Source of the DNA: Incurvaria masculella
Lineage: Eukaryota; Arthropoda; Insecta; Lepidoptera; Incurvariidae
Direction of reading: 5' to 3'
DNA length: 64,000 nucleotides
Assembly: GCA_946894095.1 (NCBI GenBank)
Contig: OX335643.1
Location: 12,263,036-12,327,035 of the forward strand
Numbering within the stretch: the first letter of the stretch is position 1; the number at the start of each line of letters is the position of its first letter. Made by a program: the position numbers and the translations under genes. Under the pieces are notes generated by a model. The model searched no databases, was not told the origin of the DNA, and worked only from the letters and a program-made list of their open reading frames with translations. Below are positions 46,606 to 58,110 of the stretch, piece after piece.

Positions 46606-48430
46606 TTGAAAAAGTCAAAATCGCGTTCAAGTCCCCCACAATCTTCCAAGATGACGGGAAGAGGCCCGACGGTATCACTTTGTTACCCCGGTCGTAAGAA
46701 CGCTTTGAGACACACTCGCAGCAAGTCCCGCATCGCTGGTTCAGCACAGAGAAGGCAGATGCACTCAAGCACTCACTGCGTTACTAATGAACATCTGTAC
46801 TATCGTATTTCTAGCGAGAAGTACCAGACAGCCAGAAATACTGGAGCAATAGCCAAGGTATTATTGTTTATTAGTAAGGCAGTCAAAGCATACATTCCTG
46901 ATCCTAAGCCCCGATTGCACGAAGAGAAGGCTGAGTGCTGAGAAACACGTCACTTTTAGTGAACCTCACGGAGTTCCTGCCATCATACAAAGTGACGTGT
47001 TTAATCATACCTTGACGTTGATTTAGATGTTTTGTCCTTTCGTGCACTCGGCCCTAAGTTACAATTCTTCGCTTTCCCCGTCATGTGGAGTTTGTAGTAA
47101 CGATGCTTGGGTTTTTGCCGGGAATTTAGGGAAATTAGTCATCGAGTCGGCAACCGGTGAAAATTGGGTGATCCAGCGAGCCCCTCCAACTATCGACCCA
47201 TAGCGATAACTTCTCTTCTATGTAAATTTAATGGAGCGCCTCATCAACTCTCAGCTCCTAGCGTACATAGAAGCGAATAAACTCCTGGATGACAAGAAGT
47301 GCTGTTTCCGAAAAGCACCGTCAACAGGATATCTTCTAACGTGCGTTAAGCATATATGGGCCAAAAGACCGGAAAAAATCGGGGAGTCACTGGCAGTAGC
47401 ATTGGACATCTCCAAAGCCTTTGACCGTGTTCGGCACCGGAGCCTACTAGGCAAGCTCCCGTCCTTCGGCATTCCTCCCAAGCTTTGCTCATGAATCGCC
47501 AGCTTCGTGTCGGGCCGCTTCTTGTACTTTGCCGTTGATGGTACGAATTCGGACGACTTCACGATTGGGGCTGGTATCCCACAGGACTCAGTGCTGTCAC
47601 CAACGCTATTTTTAATCTTCATTAATGATTAACTGTCTCTCGGCATGAAACACAGACAGAGCATGAGGGGCTGACATACACCTCACGCTCCATCTGTGTA
47701 AGAGCAGAGATGCACAGCTTATCGAGGCGCAACGTTCTGTGGTAAATAAAGTGGACACTTTTCTCGAGAAAGTAGCCAAGAGAACCTTGTCGCCTTCAAC
47801 GTTCGCAAGACCCATGTTGTCTTTTTTCTGCCATGGTAGAACCCTTTCCGCTCCTAGCAAGTTTCCAAGGCAACGTCGTACCTGTCTCAGATCACCTGGA
47901 CCTACTGGGCTGCAACATCTGCAAAGACGTGGGTTTTGGGCGTTATATAAAAGCCAAGGCTAAAATTGCATCGCAGAAACTGGGGATCCTATACCGTTGC
48001 ATAAGTTTATTATTAACGGTAAAACTACTTCTTCTTTATAAATCACAGACAAGGCCGGTGATAGAATACTTTAGCCACATATGGTAAGGTAGTCCCCAGT
48101 GCCTGCTGGTGTCCTTGGACTCAATTCAGCGCCGAGCGGACCGTCTTTTGGGGACCCACAACTTACCGCTGGCTTGGAGTCACTGAGCCACAGACGGTTT
48201 GTGGGTTCGCTTAGTCTGTTCTACAGGTACTACCATGGATGTTGCTCTGTGGAACTTGCATCCCTCATTCCTCCCCATCCTACCTGTATCCGGAGCACCC
48301 GCTGCAGAGAATCAGAGCACCCCCTTGTGGTGTGTGTGTGCTTTTGAAAACAAACCGTTTCTCAAACTCATTTCTCTGCCGCACCGCCAGGTGGCGACGG
48401 GAGCCTTTCCTCAATTTATGTTTGTTATTG
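46606..48430 (+). mobile_element. Jockey/CR1-like LINE remnant, copy 1
   Basis: 46630-46700 keeps FQDDGKRPDGITLLP. 47160-47640 is the RT domain: SNYRPIAITSLL, MERLINSQLLAYIEANKLLD, LAVALDISKAFDRVRHRSLL, FVSGRFLYFAVDG, GIPQDSVLSPTLFLIFIND with in-frame stops. The catalytic YxDD block is missing. 47740-48090 continues with KVDTFLEKVAKR, then KAKIASQKLGILYRC and PVIEYFSHIW; 48100-48420 ends with RRFVGSLSLFYRYYHG and PHRQVATGAF. Frameshifts and stops show it is dead. It shares its family with 36475-37205. Confidence 0.75.
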
Positions 48431-48439
48431 TTTGTTGAA

Positions 48440-48690
48440 CTTTCGCCTGGGTGAACCGATTTTGATGATTATTCTTTTATTTGTAAGCTGGTGCTTCCCG
48501 TGTGGTTCCATTCCAATTTGGTATAGTTCTGACAATTATATCCATGAGAAAATCGTATAAGTCTTAAATGTGTATTAAGTATGTGCGCGACAAATAGAGG
48601 AATAACTCAATATAACACCAATAAGTTAGTGTACTTCAGATTCACTAAAAATAAACAAATAAAAAACAATTTATCAAAAAAAAAACCGAC
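48440..48690 (+). repeat. Dispersed repeat flanking foldback FB-E, copy 2
   Basis: Same order as 34450-34680: 'ggtgaaccgattttgatgat', 'aagctggtgctt', 'agttctgacaat', 'atgagaaaatcgt' and 'cactaaaaataaacaaat'. Confidence 0.65.
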
Positions 48691-49190
48691 TTCAAAGAAA
48701 AAGCACTAAAAAGTAAAAAATAATTGCCATTTTTAGGAATCCGTACCCAAAGGGTGCCAACGGAACCCTATTACTAAGCCTCTGCTGTCCGTCCGTCTGT
48801 CACAGGGCTGTATCTCAGTAACTGTAACAGATAGACAGCTCAAATTTTCACAGAGTGTGTATTTATTTTGCCGCTATAACAACAAATAGGTAAGAATAAA
48901 AAATAATTAAAATTAATGGGTGATTTTTTTTATTAAATCTTTTACGATGGTACGGAACCCTTCGTGTGCGAGTCCAACCCGCACTTGGCCTGTTTTTGTA
49001 GTTACGATTATTGTTAGTTTTTGAGTCGGCGTCAGCCGGGCACGCGCTGCGCCAGTCAAGAGAACCTTGGCTACCTTGGCTGACACCGACTCAAAAAATA
49101 ACAATAATCGTAGCTACAAAAATGGCAATTATGTTTTTAATTTTAGTGCGTTTTCCTTACAGTTGGTTTTTTTTTGTTAAAGTTTTTTTT
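48672..49190. mobile_element. Foldback element FB-E, copy 2, with Rep-B inserted in its left arm
   Basis: The left arm 'ataattgccattttt' is cut at 48734 by Rep-B and resumes at about 48993 with TGTAGTTACGATTATTG. The centre (about 49021-49085) and right arm to 49190 follow. The centre is the reverse complement of that in copy 1. Confidence 0.75.
48735..48992 (+). repeat. Rep-B element, copy 6, inside FB-E
   Basis: Starts AGGAATCCGTACCC and ends ACTTGGCCTG, flanked by TTTTT on both sides. The undisturbed FB-E copy at 34744-34760 shows the empty site ATTGCCATTTTTGTAG, so the element limits are known to within the T-run. Confidence 0.85.
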
Positions 49191-49666
49191 TGATAACTTA
49201 AGTTATATGCATGATAGACGTCCTTAATCATTTTCATACAAATCTTAAGAGGCTTAAAGCCTATATAAGGATATAAGATAAGTTAAAAAATTTTTTTTTC
49301 TTAATTTCACTGAAGAAACAGTCACGAGCCATTGTATGGGGGCTTGATCACCTCATTATCCTCTTAAGCTCGGACAGCGAATTTTGTAATTTTTGGACTT
49401 AATTTGGAACCGCTGTGTCCATAATGGGGACCATAGCAATAGTCCTGATGGATATTTTTTGAGATAGGTTAAAACTATTTTAATTATATTATAAATTTTG
49501 AGCAATTTTCAGTCACAGTATTTTTATTAAGATGGTTTATGCTTGAGATCGTACAAATTTTTGATCAGCATTTATTACAAGGCACTATGTGCTGCCATTA
49601 AGGTATTGAGTTCTACGATGAACCCAAACAAATGTACAAATTAAGAGGTTTTTTTTTATTCTTCAT

Positions 49667-49704
49667 AAGCAAGCTTGGGTGAAAAATTTCACCCAAGCTT
49701 GCTT
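49667..49704. repeat. Perfect 18-bp inverted repeat, 2-nt loop
   Basis: AAGCAAGCTTGGGTGAAA at 49667-49684 and its exact complement at 49687-49704. No associated element was recognised. Confidence 0.8.
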
Positions 49705-49784
49705 GAAAAATGCGTTTCGCTGAAAAATGCCGGGTTACTTTATGGTTCTGAGCGTAGAACTATGTAGATTCTCTTACTTACGGG

Positions 49785-50109
49785 CGGCTCGTAGCCTAGT
49801 GGCGCGGGGACTTGCCTTGCATACCAGAGGTCTGGGTTTAAATCCTCGCCTCGTTTATGCACCACTTCATTTCTCTTTCTGCGAGCTGCTTCATGGTCCG
49901 GAATCCATGTAGTCTATCCGCTACTAGGTGGCCATGTTTAAGCACTCCTGGTTGGGTACCATCGCATTGGATTAAAATCTGGTCCGGCAATGGAAAATGA
50001 TCCTTGCTTTCCATGCAGTTCTTTGTAGCCGAGCAATATAAGGAAAGTCCTTGCATCGCACCTAGTTCCCACGTGATGTGTTATGTTCATGTCCAGCTCC
50101 ATAAAAAAA
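49785..50109 (+). mobile_element. SINE-A full-length copy
   Basis: Head GGCTCGTAGCCTAGTGGCGC with B box GGTCTGGGTTTAAATCC, body 'ggtccggaatccatgtagtc' and tail 'catgtccagctccataaaaa'. Confidence 0.85.
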
Positions 50110-50253
50110 GAAGTAAGAAACATGGCTGAATGCCAAATGCCTGGACGCGACGCCTCTCTCGAGGTTAAACACAAGTGGCCGCGATCGGTTTCTGAATGAG
50201 TTACTGTTCGACCGTTGAGTCTACCATGGTTCCATTTTAATTATAACTAAGAC

Positions 50254-50555
50254 TGGGTAGCCCAGTGACGCGACGCTTTGCGATGAGATAAGCTGGGTGA
50301 AGCACCTCTGAGCGCGGTTGGGTTCTGTATTGGTGACCATTTTCAACCATTGAGATTGGCCGTGGTTCGGATTCCACGTAAATCTGTATGTCCCCTTCCT
50401 CACTTACTAGGTAGTAGGGTTAACCCTCCCGGGTTGTTACCATCGCAATGAATGAACGATGGTCGAAGCGGCAATAAAAATTGTCCGTGTTTTCCACTCA
50501 GTTCAATGAAGCGGAGCAATATAAAGAAGAAAGAAAGAAAGAAAGAAAGAAAATA
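50254..50555 (+). mobile_element. SINE-A variant with GGTAGCCCAGTGACGCGACG head
   Basis: A related SINE with a longer head spacer, body 'cgtggttcggattccacgta', 'ggtcgaagcggcaataaaaa' and a 3' end running into a (GAAA)n microsatellite (50529-50552). The same head variant occurs at 59309. Confidence 0.75.
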
Positions 50556-50751
50556 CGTTCATTTTTTCTCAACACAACTTAGAACACTTACAAAATTCAA
50601 AATACACATTTCTGTAGAAAAAAAAGGAGCCAGCTCAGCATTTTGTGCTGCAGGTCCCTCTTGATGAGTGAACTACAGCGCTGATTTTACGCTGGTCCGG
50701 ACACACTTACGACTAACATAAAGTGAGAGCAACAGCTGTTTGTCGTGAGTG

Positions 50752-50857
50752 AGGAAACAAGGTCCTGGATTGGCGCCTGCTTCCCATATGGTGTGTTAGG
50801 CTAATATCTGACGGCCAGTTTGGTATAAGCAATCCGTTCCCAGTTACATATAAAAAA
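50752..50857 (+). mobile_element. SINE-A tail fragment
   Basis: 'aaggtcctggattggcgcct', 'gtgtgttaggctaatatctg' and 'cccagttacatataaaa', abutting the Rep-B copy at 50858. Confidence 0.65.
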
Positions 50858-51245
50858 CCGGCCAAGTTCGAGTCGGACTCGCACGTGAAGGGTTCCGTAC
50901 CATCGTACCAGATTTAACCAAAAAAATCTATTTTTTTCTTTTCTTTCAAAGTTTTTTTTCTTATGTGACTGGACTTCAATGGCTAATGCTAGCCATACGG
51001 TGATCATCATGATAAAAGCATATGTATTAGTATAATAATCACCCTTTCATTTTATTATTTTTAAATTTTACTTATTTGTTGTTATAGCGGCAAAATAAAT
51101 ACACTTTCTGTGAAAATTTCAGCTTCCTACCTATAACGGTTTATGAGATAGGGCCCTGTGACGGACGGACGGCCGCACGGACGGACGGACGGACAGCGGA
51201 GGCTTAGTAATAGGGTTCCGTTGGCAGCTTTGGGTACGGAACCCT
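50858..51245 (-). repeat. Rep-B element, copy 7, with a nested SINE-A fragment
   Basis: CCGGCCAAGTTCGAGTCGG to GGGTACGGAACCCT, with a long GGAC tract at 51163-51195. 50958-51033 is a minus-strand SINE-A tail inserted in it ('tatgtgactggacttcaatg' onward). Confidence 0.75.
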
Positions 51246-51335
51246 AAAAATGTAAAGTGTTAGTATTTTTCCTTACTTACTAGATATCGATAATATCGCC
51301 CGGGTTGCTCTTAGTTATGGGTAATGTAAGATACG

Positions 51336-51440
51336 AAGCGGTACAAAGAATGGTCTGTGTTTTCTATCCAGTTCAAAGTAGCCATGCAATATGAGGAACA
51401 TCGTGGCATGGCACCATAGTTCCAATATGGCGTGTTAGGC
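51336..51440 (+). mobile_element. SINE-A 3' fragment
   Basis: 'ctgtgttttctatccagttc', 'catcgtggcatggcacc' and 'atatggcgtgttaggcc'. Confidence 0.6.
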
Positions 51441-51783
51441 CATTAATTAAAGAGGAAGGTATAGATTGCTAACAATATACAACGTACAAAACTCGCCGAA
51501 AACTGCTATTTTCGCTGGTACTATGACATTTCCGCCAGCGCCATCTCCCATCACTGCCAGAACTAGTTACACCGTCATTCATTTGTCACTGATCTTGATT
51601 TGCCTGGGTGGCGTGATGAAAACGTTACAACGTGCAGAAAATGCAGACATTGATCATATTTGTTTTTATGTGAAGCTTGAAGAATGACATTTCACTTCAA
51701 AACTAATTTCCCCGCCGCTCACAAGATTTACTATTAAACATTGTGTTCTTTAAACCTATAATTAAGTTTATTTCAAATAAATA

Positions 51784-52176
51784 CGGCTCGTAGCCTAGTG
51801 GCGCGGGGACTGGCCTAGCGTACCAGAGGCCTGGGTTCAATACCGATCATTTCGTCACGAATGCGAGCTGCTCCATGGTTCGGAATCCATGTAAAACTGT
51901 AGGTCCCCTTCCCCTACTAGGTGGTAGGGTTTAAGCCCGACCGGGTTGGTACCATCGCATTGGATGAAAAGATGGTCGAAGCGGCAATGAAAAGATGGTC
52001 GAAGCGGCAATGAAAAATTGTCCGTGTTTTTCATCCAGTTCAATGTAGCCTTGCTCATAAAGGGAAGGTCCTGGCATGGCACCATATTCCTTCGGGAATG
52101 TGGTGTATTGGGCTAACTAATATCGTAACGGTAGTTGTGTGGTATTAGCCATCCATGACAGGTCGCATAAAAAAAT
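51784..52176 (+). mobile_element. SINE-A full-length copy with internal tandem duplication
   Basis: A complete copy from CGGCTCGTAGCCTAGTGGCG to 'gacaggtcgcataaaaaaat'. The segment 'aagatggtcgaagcggcaat' occurs twice in tandem (about 51968-52013). The best reference copy for the family in this window. Confidence 0.9.
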
Positions 52177-52532
52177 ACTACGGAAAAAATCTTAAAACGA
52201 TTAGTACCAATCGTACGTACGTTCTGTTAGTATTTTTAAATTCTAGCTAATTTGTATCTTACTTTACCAGAAATTTTGAAATGTATTTAATTAAATTTTG
52301 ACCCATAGTGAAGAATAAATTATAAAAAAATTAAAAAACTTTTCCTATCCCTTTTCAACACTGATATGACGTTAGCAATATATCCCTACTATATTTAATG
52401 TATGGATAGGCTCACTGAAGGAGATATGGCATCGAGCACGCTTACCACGGGACCCGTTGCTCCAATTTTCAAAGACTAATAATCCAACTTAAACGTACAT
52501 GCCTCATTAAAACATAGTCGCAGACATATTGG

Positions 52533-52630
52533 AGGGTTTGTGAGCGTGCGAACTGACTTGACGAATGCAATTTTAGAGCACATTCGCGCGCGGTTGCGAT
52601 GTTTCGACTGTGGCATACGACGCGCCGCCG
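52533..52630 (+). repeat. Unnamed two-copy repeat with ACATTCGCGCGCGG
   Basis: Shares 'gactgacttgacgaa'-like sequence, ACATTCGCGCGCGG and 'ggca(t/c)acgac' with 61530-61612. Length about 90 bp; class unknown. Confidence 0.45.
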
Positions 52631-52997
52631 GATTCTATAGCATGCCACTTCGGTAATTTATCAGAAGCAGCTTTCCTTGTACCTTATTTTTTTTTATTAA
52701 TGGTATCGTATTGTTATAATTAATTCTTAGGTAGGTAACCTACACTTGAACACGTACAAAATCGTAATGCTAGGTCTATGTCAAAAATATAAAAGTCGCA
52801 TGCTCTATTACCATGCGTATAAGAACTGGCAAAGATGCTTTGCCAGTCACAAATTAGGTTTAAAGCCTAATTCAAATTTAAGTAGTTCATTAATCAATAC
52901 CACCGCTCACAAGAAAAACATAAGGGGAAAATTTAAAAATATATATAAAAAAATTATGAATATGAATCTTACGAACTTAACCTACATCTGAGCCGGT

Positions 52998-53334
52998 AGT
53001 CTCATTTCTCACCTAAATCGGCGTTTACGTAACTTCGAAGTTCCGTTAAAACGTCAAACTCTATACAAGTTTTTACTACATATTCTGTGGTTTTACTTCT
53101 TCAAGCTGTCAAAGTCAAACTTGGACTTCCGATTTGTATGAAAACGCGGAGTGGACGTAAACCGCAACGTCGACGTATTTACGGCAACGTTGAGTAAGCT
53201 GTCAAATCAAACTCAGACTCGCAAATGGTAGTTCGCTTAACGCCCACTGCGCGCGCTCTTCAATTTCTCCATACATTTGAAAACGCCAGTCGATCGGTTT
53301 GACGTAAACGCCAATTTAGGTGAGAACTCAGACT
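52998..53334. mobile_element. MITE-C, complete copy
   Basis: About 337 bp bounded by AGTCTCATTTCTCACCTAAA and the complement of AGTCTGAGTTCTCACCTAAA; inverted ends continue to CGGCGTTTACG. Inside are 'aacttcgaagttccgt' palindromes and 'cttcaagctgtcaaa'. Copies: 54612-54934 (opposite orientation) and fragment 36841-36936. Confidence 0.8.
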
Positions 53335-53385
53335 GCCCACTCTGATGTATAGTGTATAGTGCGTGAGTGTATAGTGAGTAATACA

Positions 53386-53404
53386 AGAGAGAGAGAGAGA
53401 GAGA
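53386..53404. repeat. (GA)n microsatellite
   Basis: About nine GA units. Confidence 0.8.
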
Positions 53405-54111
53405 CAAATTACCGCCGTGATTTGAACGCCGGGCTTGGGAACGGATGACATATCCGAAGACAAAGCGTTGAATAAATATAAACAGAAAAATCCCCATGAC
53501 GTTAGCATAGCAGAAGTAGCAGCCGAATGCACCGCACCCAGCGGCGGCGTGTCAGCACGGCCCGGGAGAGCCACGAGCGACGGCGCGGCAGTTTCCGGAA
53601 CTAACGAATTGAGGAAATCGCGTTACGCGAAGTGGCCGTGCATTTCTGGCTTGTAATGAGCGGGAAATCGGACCACCACCAGGTGAAATGGGTAATGGGC
53701 GAGAATTTAATCGTAGCTAGACAAATATTGTATGTGTTTTTGCTTACAGGTGTGCCTTATGAATAGAATACACGGTAAAATCAGGGTTTTTCGAGGGTAA
53801 GAAAGCAAGCAAAGTTATCTGTCACTATTAGCGTCGCAACCATAATCCTTTTTGTGGGTTTTACAAAGTAATACCAAAATCTATTGATTAAAACAGATAG
53901 TTTTGTTATTTTTAAATTATGGATAGTTTAGGACGATGCGGAGGGATTACTAAAATTAAAGATTCAATTTTCTTACGGAGTGAGCACTCGTGTATTATAC
54001 ACGCTTTGACACATGACCACAGAATATACATTTTCCAAAGAAGACGGAAACGCAAGTGGGAGGGAGACAGATCTACACGTATTGTCCACCTAGTTTGTTT
54101 CTTTTTTCATA

Positions 54112-54490
54112 TTTTTTTCTTATGTGACTGGCCATCAATGGCTAATGCTAATGCCATACACATCTTCATTATATGTATAAGCATAGATATTAGTAAAATA
54201 ATTAGATGGCATGACCTTCCCTTTATGAACACGGCTACATTAAACTGGATTGAACTTACGGACATAATTTATTTCCGCTTCGACCACCTTTTCATACAAT
54301 TCGTTGGTACAAGGGTTGAAGGGCTTAAGCACTACTACTCTAGCTTACTCACGGTTTGTACAGTTCTACATGGATCTCGAACTGCTCGCATTTTCGACGA
54401 GATCCAACTCAGAAAGAGAAAAAAATCATGCGGGGTGGGGATTGAACCTGAGACCTCTCGCATGAGAGCGAAGGCACCGCGCCGCGCACT
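54112..54490 (-). mobile_element. SINE-A full-length, diverged copy
   Basis: Tail 'ttatgtgactggccatcaat', body 'ttccctttatgaacacggct' and 'ttccgcttcgaccacctttt', head GGGGATTGAACCTGAGACC with a degraded A box. The + strand ORF 53919-54611 crosses it and is therefore not a gene. Confidence 0.75.
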
Positions 54491-54611
54491 AGATGTTGAT
54501 GATTTTTTTTTTAATATGGACCTTCATGATATTTGGCCTGACACACCAAAGGAATTAGGTGCCATCCTAAGACAATTCATTGATTCGACCAGAGCCCCTA
54601 GTCCCAGTTGA

Positions 54612-54934
54612 TACCTAAATGTGCGTTTACGCCAAATCGATCGACTGGTGTTTTCATGTATGGAGCAATTGAAGAGCGCGCGCAGTGGGCGTTAAGCGAA
54701 CCACCATTTGCGAGTCCGAGTTTGATTTGACAGCATACTTACCGTTGCCTAAAATACGTTGACGTTGCCGTTTATGCCGACTTCGCGTTTTCATACAAAT
54801 CGGAAATCCGAGATTTTCTTTGACAGCTTGAAGAAGTAAAACCACAGAAAATCTAGTAAAAACTTGCATGGATTTTGACCGTTTTACGTAACTTCGAAGT
54901 TCCGTAAACGCCAATTTAGGTGAGAACTCGTACT
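54612..54934. mobile_element. MITE-C, second copy (inverted)
   Basis: Reverse complement of 52998-53334 over nearly the full length; the left tip is shortened ('acctaaatgtgcgtttacgc'). Confidence 0.8.
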
Positions 54935-54949
54935 GACCACTCTGAAGCC

Positions 54950-55088
54950 CGAGTCCGCTAATAAATAACTCTACTTTCAAGCGTTAGCGTTATGAGATAA
55001 CCCCGGAATCACAGAAAATAGTACCAAATTTTGTGTTATCTCATAAAGCTTACGCTTAGGTGGAGTTATCTATTAGCAGACTTAGGTT
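54950..55088. mobile_element. Small foldback / MITE of about 140 bp
   Basis: Inverted ends GTCCGCTAATA ... TTATGAGATAAC (about 54953-55002) and GTTATCTCATAA ... TATTAGCAGAC (about 55033-55083), imperfectly complementary over about 50 bp with a short centre. Confidence 0.6.
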
Positions 55089-55099
55089 TCAGGAGTACC

Positions 55100-56050
55100 A
55101 AGAAGATTAACAGGGTTTAATCTTGAACCCCCGTCAATCTTGAACTGAACTGTAAAGAAAACACGGATAATTTTTCATTGCCGCTTACGACATCTTTTAT
55201 CGAATACCATCGGTACCAATCCTAATCCAATCCAATTAAATATCTATAGAGCTGGCAATCTGTGGAATGCCATCAACAGGGACGTAGGGGTATCTCCCCC
55301 AAAGTAAGACCAGGGGGTCCATTCAGAGTAAGAGTGAGTTCGAATTCGCAACTAAATATCAACTCACTTTTTTAAATAGTTAATGTTTCCACACTTTTTC
55401 TAGATCATTACAGTTAAGTAAAAATCTTGTCTGTCCCGTAAATACGTTGGAATTATAAACAACGGTTTCGTTTTTTAAATAATAATATATTTCCCAGCTG
55501 TTTTTAGGTTAACTCACTCCCGAACTGGAACTCAATCTTACCCTGAATCCCCAGGCTGAGACCCCCAAGCTATTTTACTCGAAATTTCGAGTTCGTGTGG
55601 GACCATTTTGGTATTTCCGTATTGAAGTCAAATGTGCAAAGTTAGTGACCACAAACAATGAACTTCGAGTCCAATTTAATTCGCAACTCGTGTTTGTACT
55701 TCCTAAATATGCACAATCGATAGATACTGCAGATACGAGTAGTCGAACTCGACATTGCGAGTTCAATATAAGTATATGAGTTAAGTATAGCCCGGTACAT
55801 ACACTGATAAGAATTGAAGAATCGTGTGGGCGGGTGCCAGAGGAGTGGTGGACCCTACAGATGGAAGCGGGAACGGCAGTGCGATTACGCAAAATTTGAG
55901 ATGGTGCCGCGGTACGTGTAGGTGCGCCCCCGTCATTTCTAAAGCGCGATTACGAAGCCGTTTTTCATCCACCTACATCCAGCAGGGACCAATCTGTGTC
56001 GACAATAGGTCAACTTTTGAGGTACTTGACTAGACATACTTGGCTGTCGT
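55100..56050. other. Unassigned region
   Basis: Contains a faint LINE-like phrase at about 55247-55310 (AGNLWNAINRDVGVSPPK) and a moderately GC-rich segment 55820-55990 with no recognisable domain. A SINE-A scrap 'ttttcattgccgctta' is at 55170. Confidence 0.35.
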
Positions 56051-56056
56051 CAAAAA

Positions 56057-56370
56057 TCTAACAAAAACCAAATAGATTATAAATCTTGATTAAATAAGCT
56101 ATGTCTGATGACTAATCTTATTAAGATGTTCTTACTTTATCATTGCGTAATCCACCTCCAAAGTTATTGTATAAAACGCGCGAAAAATCCGAACTTTCGG
56201 ACGTTATAACTTGGAAACCAAACACAATTTTACAATGCCAATGGTCATCAGACATCTAGTTCAATCAAATAGAGCTATTTTGAGCAAAATTTTGGATCTC
56301 TGACAAGAAATATAGGCGTGATCTTCTTTCCCCTTTTGTATGGGGAGATGAGCGGGTTGGGCCACCTTAA
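56057..56370 (-). mobile_element. TTAA-1 element, copy 4 (5'-truncated)
   Basis: Begins 'aaaaaccaaatagattataa' and ends GGGTTGGGCCACC plus TTAA (56367-56370). The interior matches copy 2; the other end is missing. Confidence 0.75.
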
Positions 56371-56375
56371 GGTGG

Positions 56376-57895
56376 GAGAAGAGACCTTCGTTCAACTGAC
56401 TTGTTTTGACCATAGATAGCGCGGGGGGACAGAATAGCGATTTCTCAAGGTAAAGCGTACGAAGGTGCCACATCGGTTGGGTACTACTGACAAAATATCG
56501 CACTTCTAGCTGGTTTTCTGTTCTGAGCAGAACTCAGTTTTCAGTTTTCTGTTCTTTCTGTTCTGTTTAAACAGCAAGTCTCCAGGATTGATCTACACAT
56601 TTTAGTGACAACGCGGTTTGCCAACGAATAAACGAGAGAAATAATTTGATGAAATGTCTCCTTTGCGATGAGACTATAACGATTACGTTTTTGAGCAAGT
56701 ATATAAAGAGCAAGATTGAAAATGAACAAATTTTTTTTTTGGGGAAATTAGATTCTCTTTGGATCTATCGTCCTTCTTCGTCTTGCCATGGCCAAAACCT
56801 TTTTGCTGAAATAGTAAGTGTAGATGTTTCTTTTTAGAGTAAAATTAATGGGAAGACAGACGACTGAGAAGCTAAGTACGGCTGGGCTTCAGGCAATGAA
56901 AATACTCATAAAGTAGTTCATTTACAGCATTATTTCAATAAGTGACCTTGCTTCACGGTCGATCCTAAATTCATATCGCATTCGTCAAACATAACATCAT
57001 TACGTATAACTTTCCAGTGTAATTCAACGCTGAGGAAAACTTAAGGAACAGTCTTATTTCAGCCTTAACAGATCTGCTACCCTCGCCTCGCCATAATCAC
57101 GCCATTACGGTCTCAGCATTCACCATTTTCCACTATTCACAAACATAATTATTTAACGTAATGATATGCTACACCTTTGCCGCCTCCATATTTCCATACT
57201 CATTTATTTTGATTCCCCCCTCGAAATGGAGGGGGCGATGGTCTCCCGCCGTATGTCAGAAGGGGTGGGGGCATTCGTGAAAAGTATTGCGAGGGTTCTC
57301 GTAGGGGGAACACCCCCTGTGGAAGGGAGGGAAGGGGGAGAGGAGAGACGAGGGTTCCCGCCCTCGGCTTTCATTCCGTAAGAGGTGCTTACTTATTCGT
57401 GGTTTGGCTTTTACGATGTTTAACTTTGAGTCGGCTATATTTTTGATTCGGTGCCTACACCTCTTCATTACTCGGCGGCGTGATCTTTAGTTCTAGATTG
57501 TTAGGCTACCGGGAGGTGAGAATGAATAATACTTTCAGAGAGCGAGGACATAATGAACGTTCAACGAACTAAAATACTGAAACTACAATTTCCTACCCTA
57601 CCTACAACCTAAAGTTACGTTGAATAAGAATATTAGGCATGTGTATAATGTGCGTAATAGTCAATCGTTAAGGAATATATTTTTTGATGACATCAAAAAT
57701 TAGATATGTGTTTGTGAATTCCAAAAACCTACAGCTGTATTCATAGCTAACTGCCAGCTTGTAAAACCAGTACCAGCTAAAAGGAATCTTATGGTTTTTC
57801 TTCTGCGTATTTCACATATTTTTTTACGCGATAAGTTACAAAAATAAAGACAGAACAAGCTGAGAATCATTAAAACATGGCGGCCAAATAAAACA
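56376..57895. other. Unassigned, with SINE-G tail and a purine-rich G-run patch
   Basis: 56876-56975 carries the SINE-G tail 'gaccttgcttcacggtcgat'. 57300-57350 is a G-rich tract with several GGG runs. 56495-56525 resembles 60985-61010 ('atcgcacttctagctggttt'). No gene recognised. Confidence 0.4.
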
Positions 57896-57898
57896 ACT

Positions 57899-58108
57899 AC
57901 AGGTCCCCTTCCCTACTGATGGATGGTAGGGTCAAGGCCGCCCGGTTTGGTACTATCGCATTGAATAAAATGTAGTCGAAGCTGCAATGAAAAATAGTCC
58001 GTCTCTTCCATCCAGCTCAATATAGCCATGCACATTAATAGGAATGGCACCTAATTCCTACGGGAATGTGTTGGACTAATATCACAACATATTGTATATA
58101 ACCGAGCA
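57899..58108 (+). mobile_element. SINE-A partial copy
   Basis: 'aggtccccttccctactgat', 'tggtactatcgcattgaata', 'gtagtcgaagctgcaatgaa' and 'aatggcacctaattcc': body without head. Confidence 0.65.
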
Positions 58109-58110
58109 AA

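Noticed and set aside
53919..54611. 230-residue + strand ORF
   Set aside because: It runs through an inverted SINE-A copy and into MITE-C; no domain is present and its frame is repeat-derived.
57300..57350. G-quadruplex promoter element
   Set aside because: Several G runs occur, but loop lengths are irregular and there is no associated gene; not strong enough to call.
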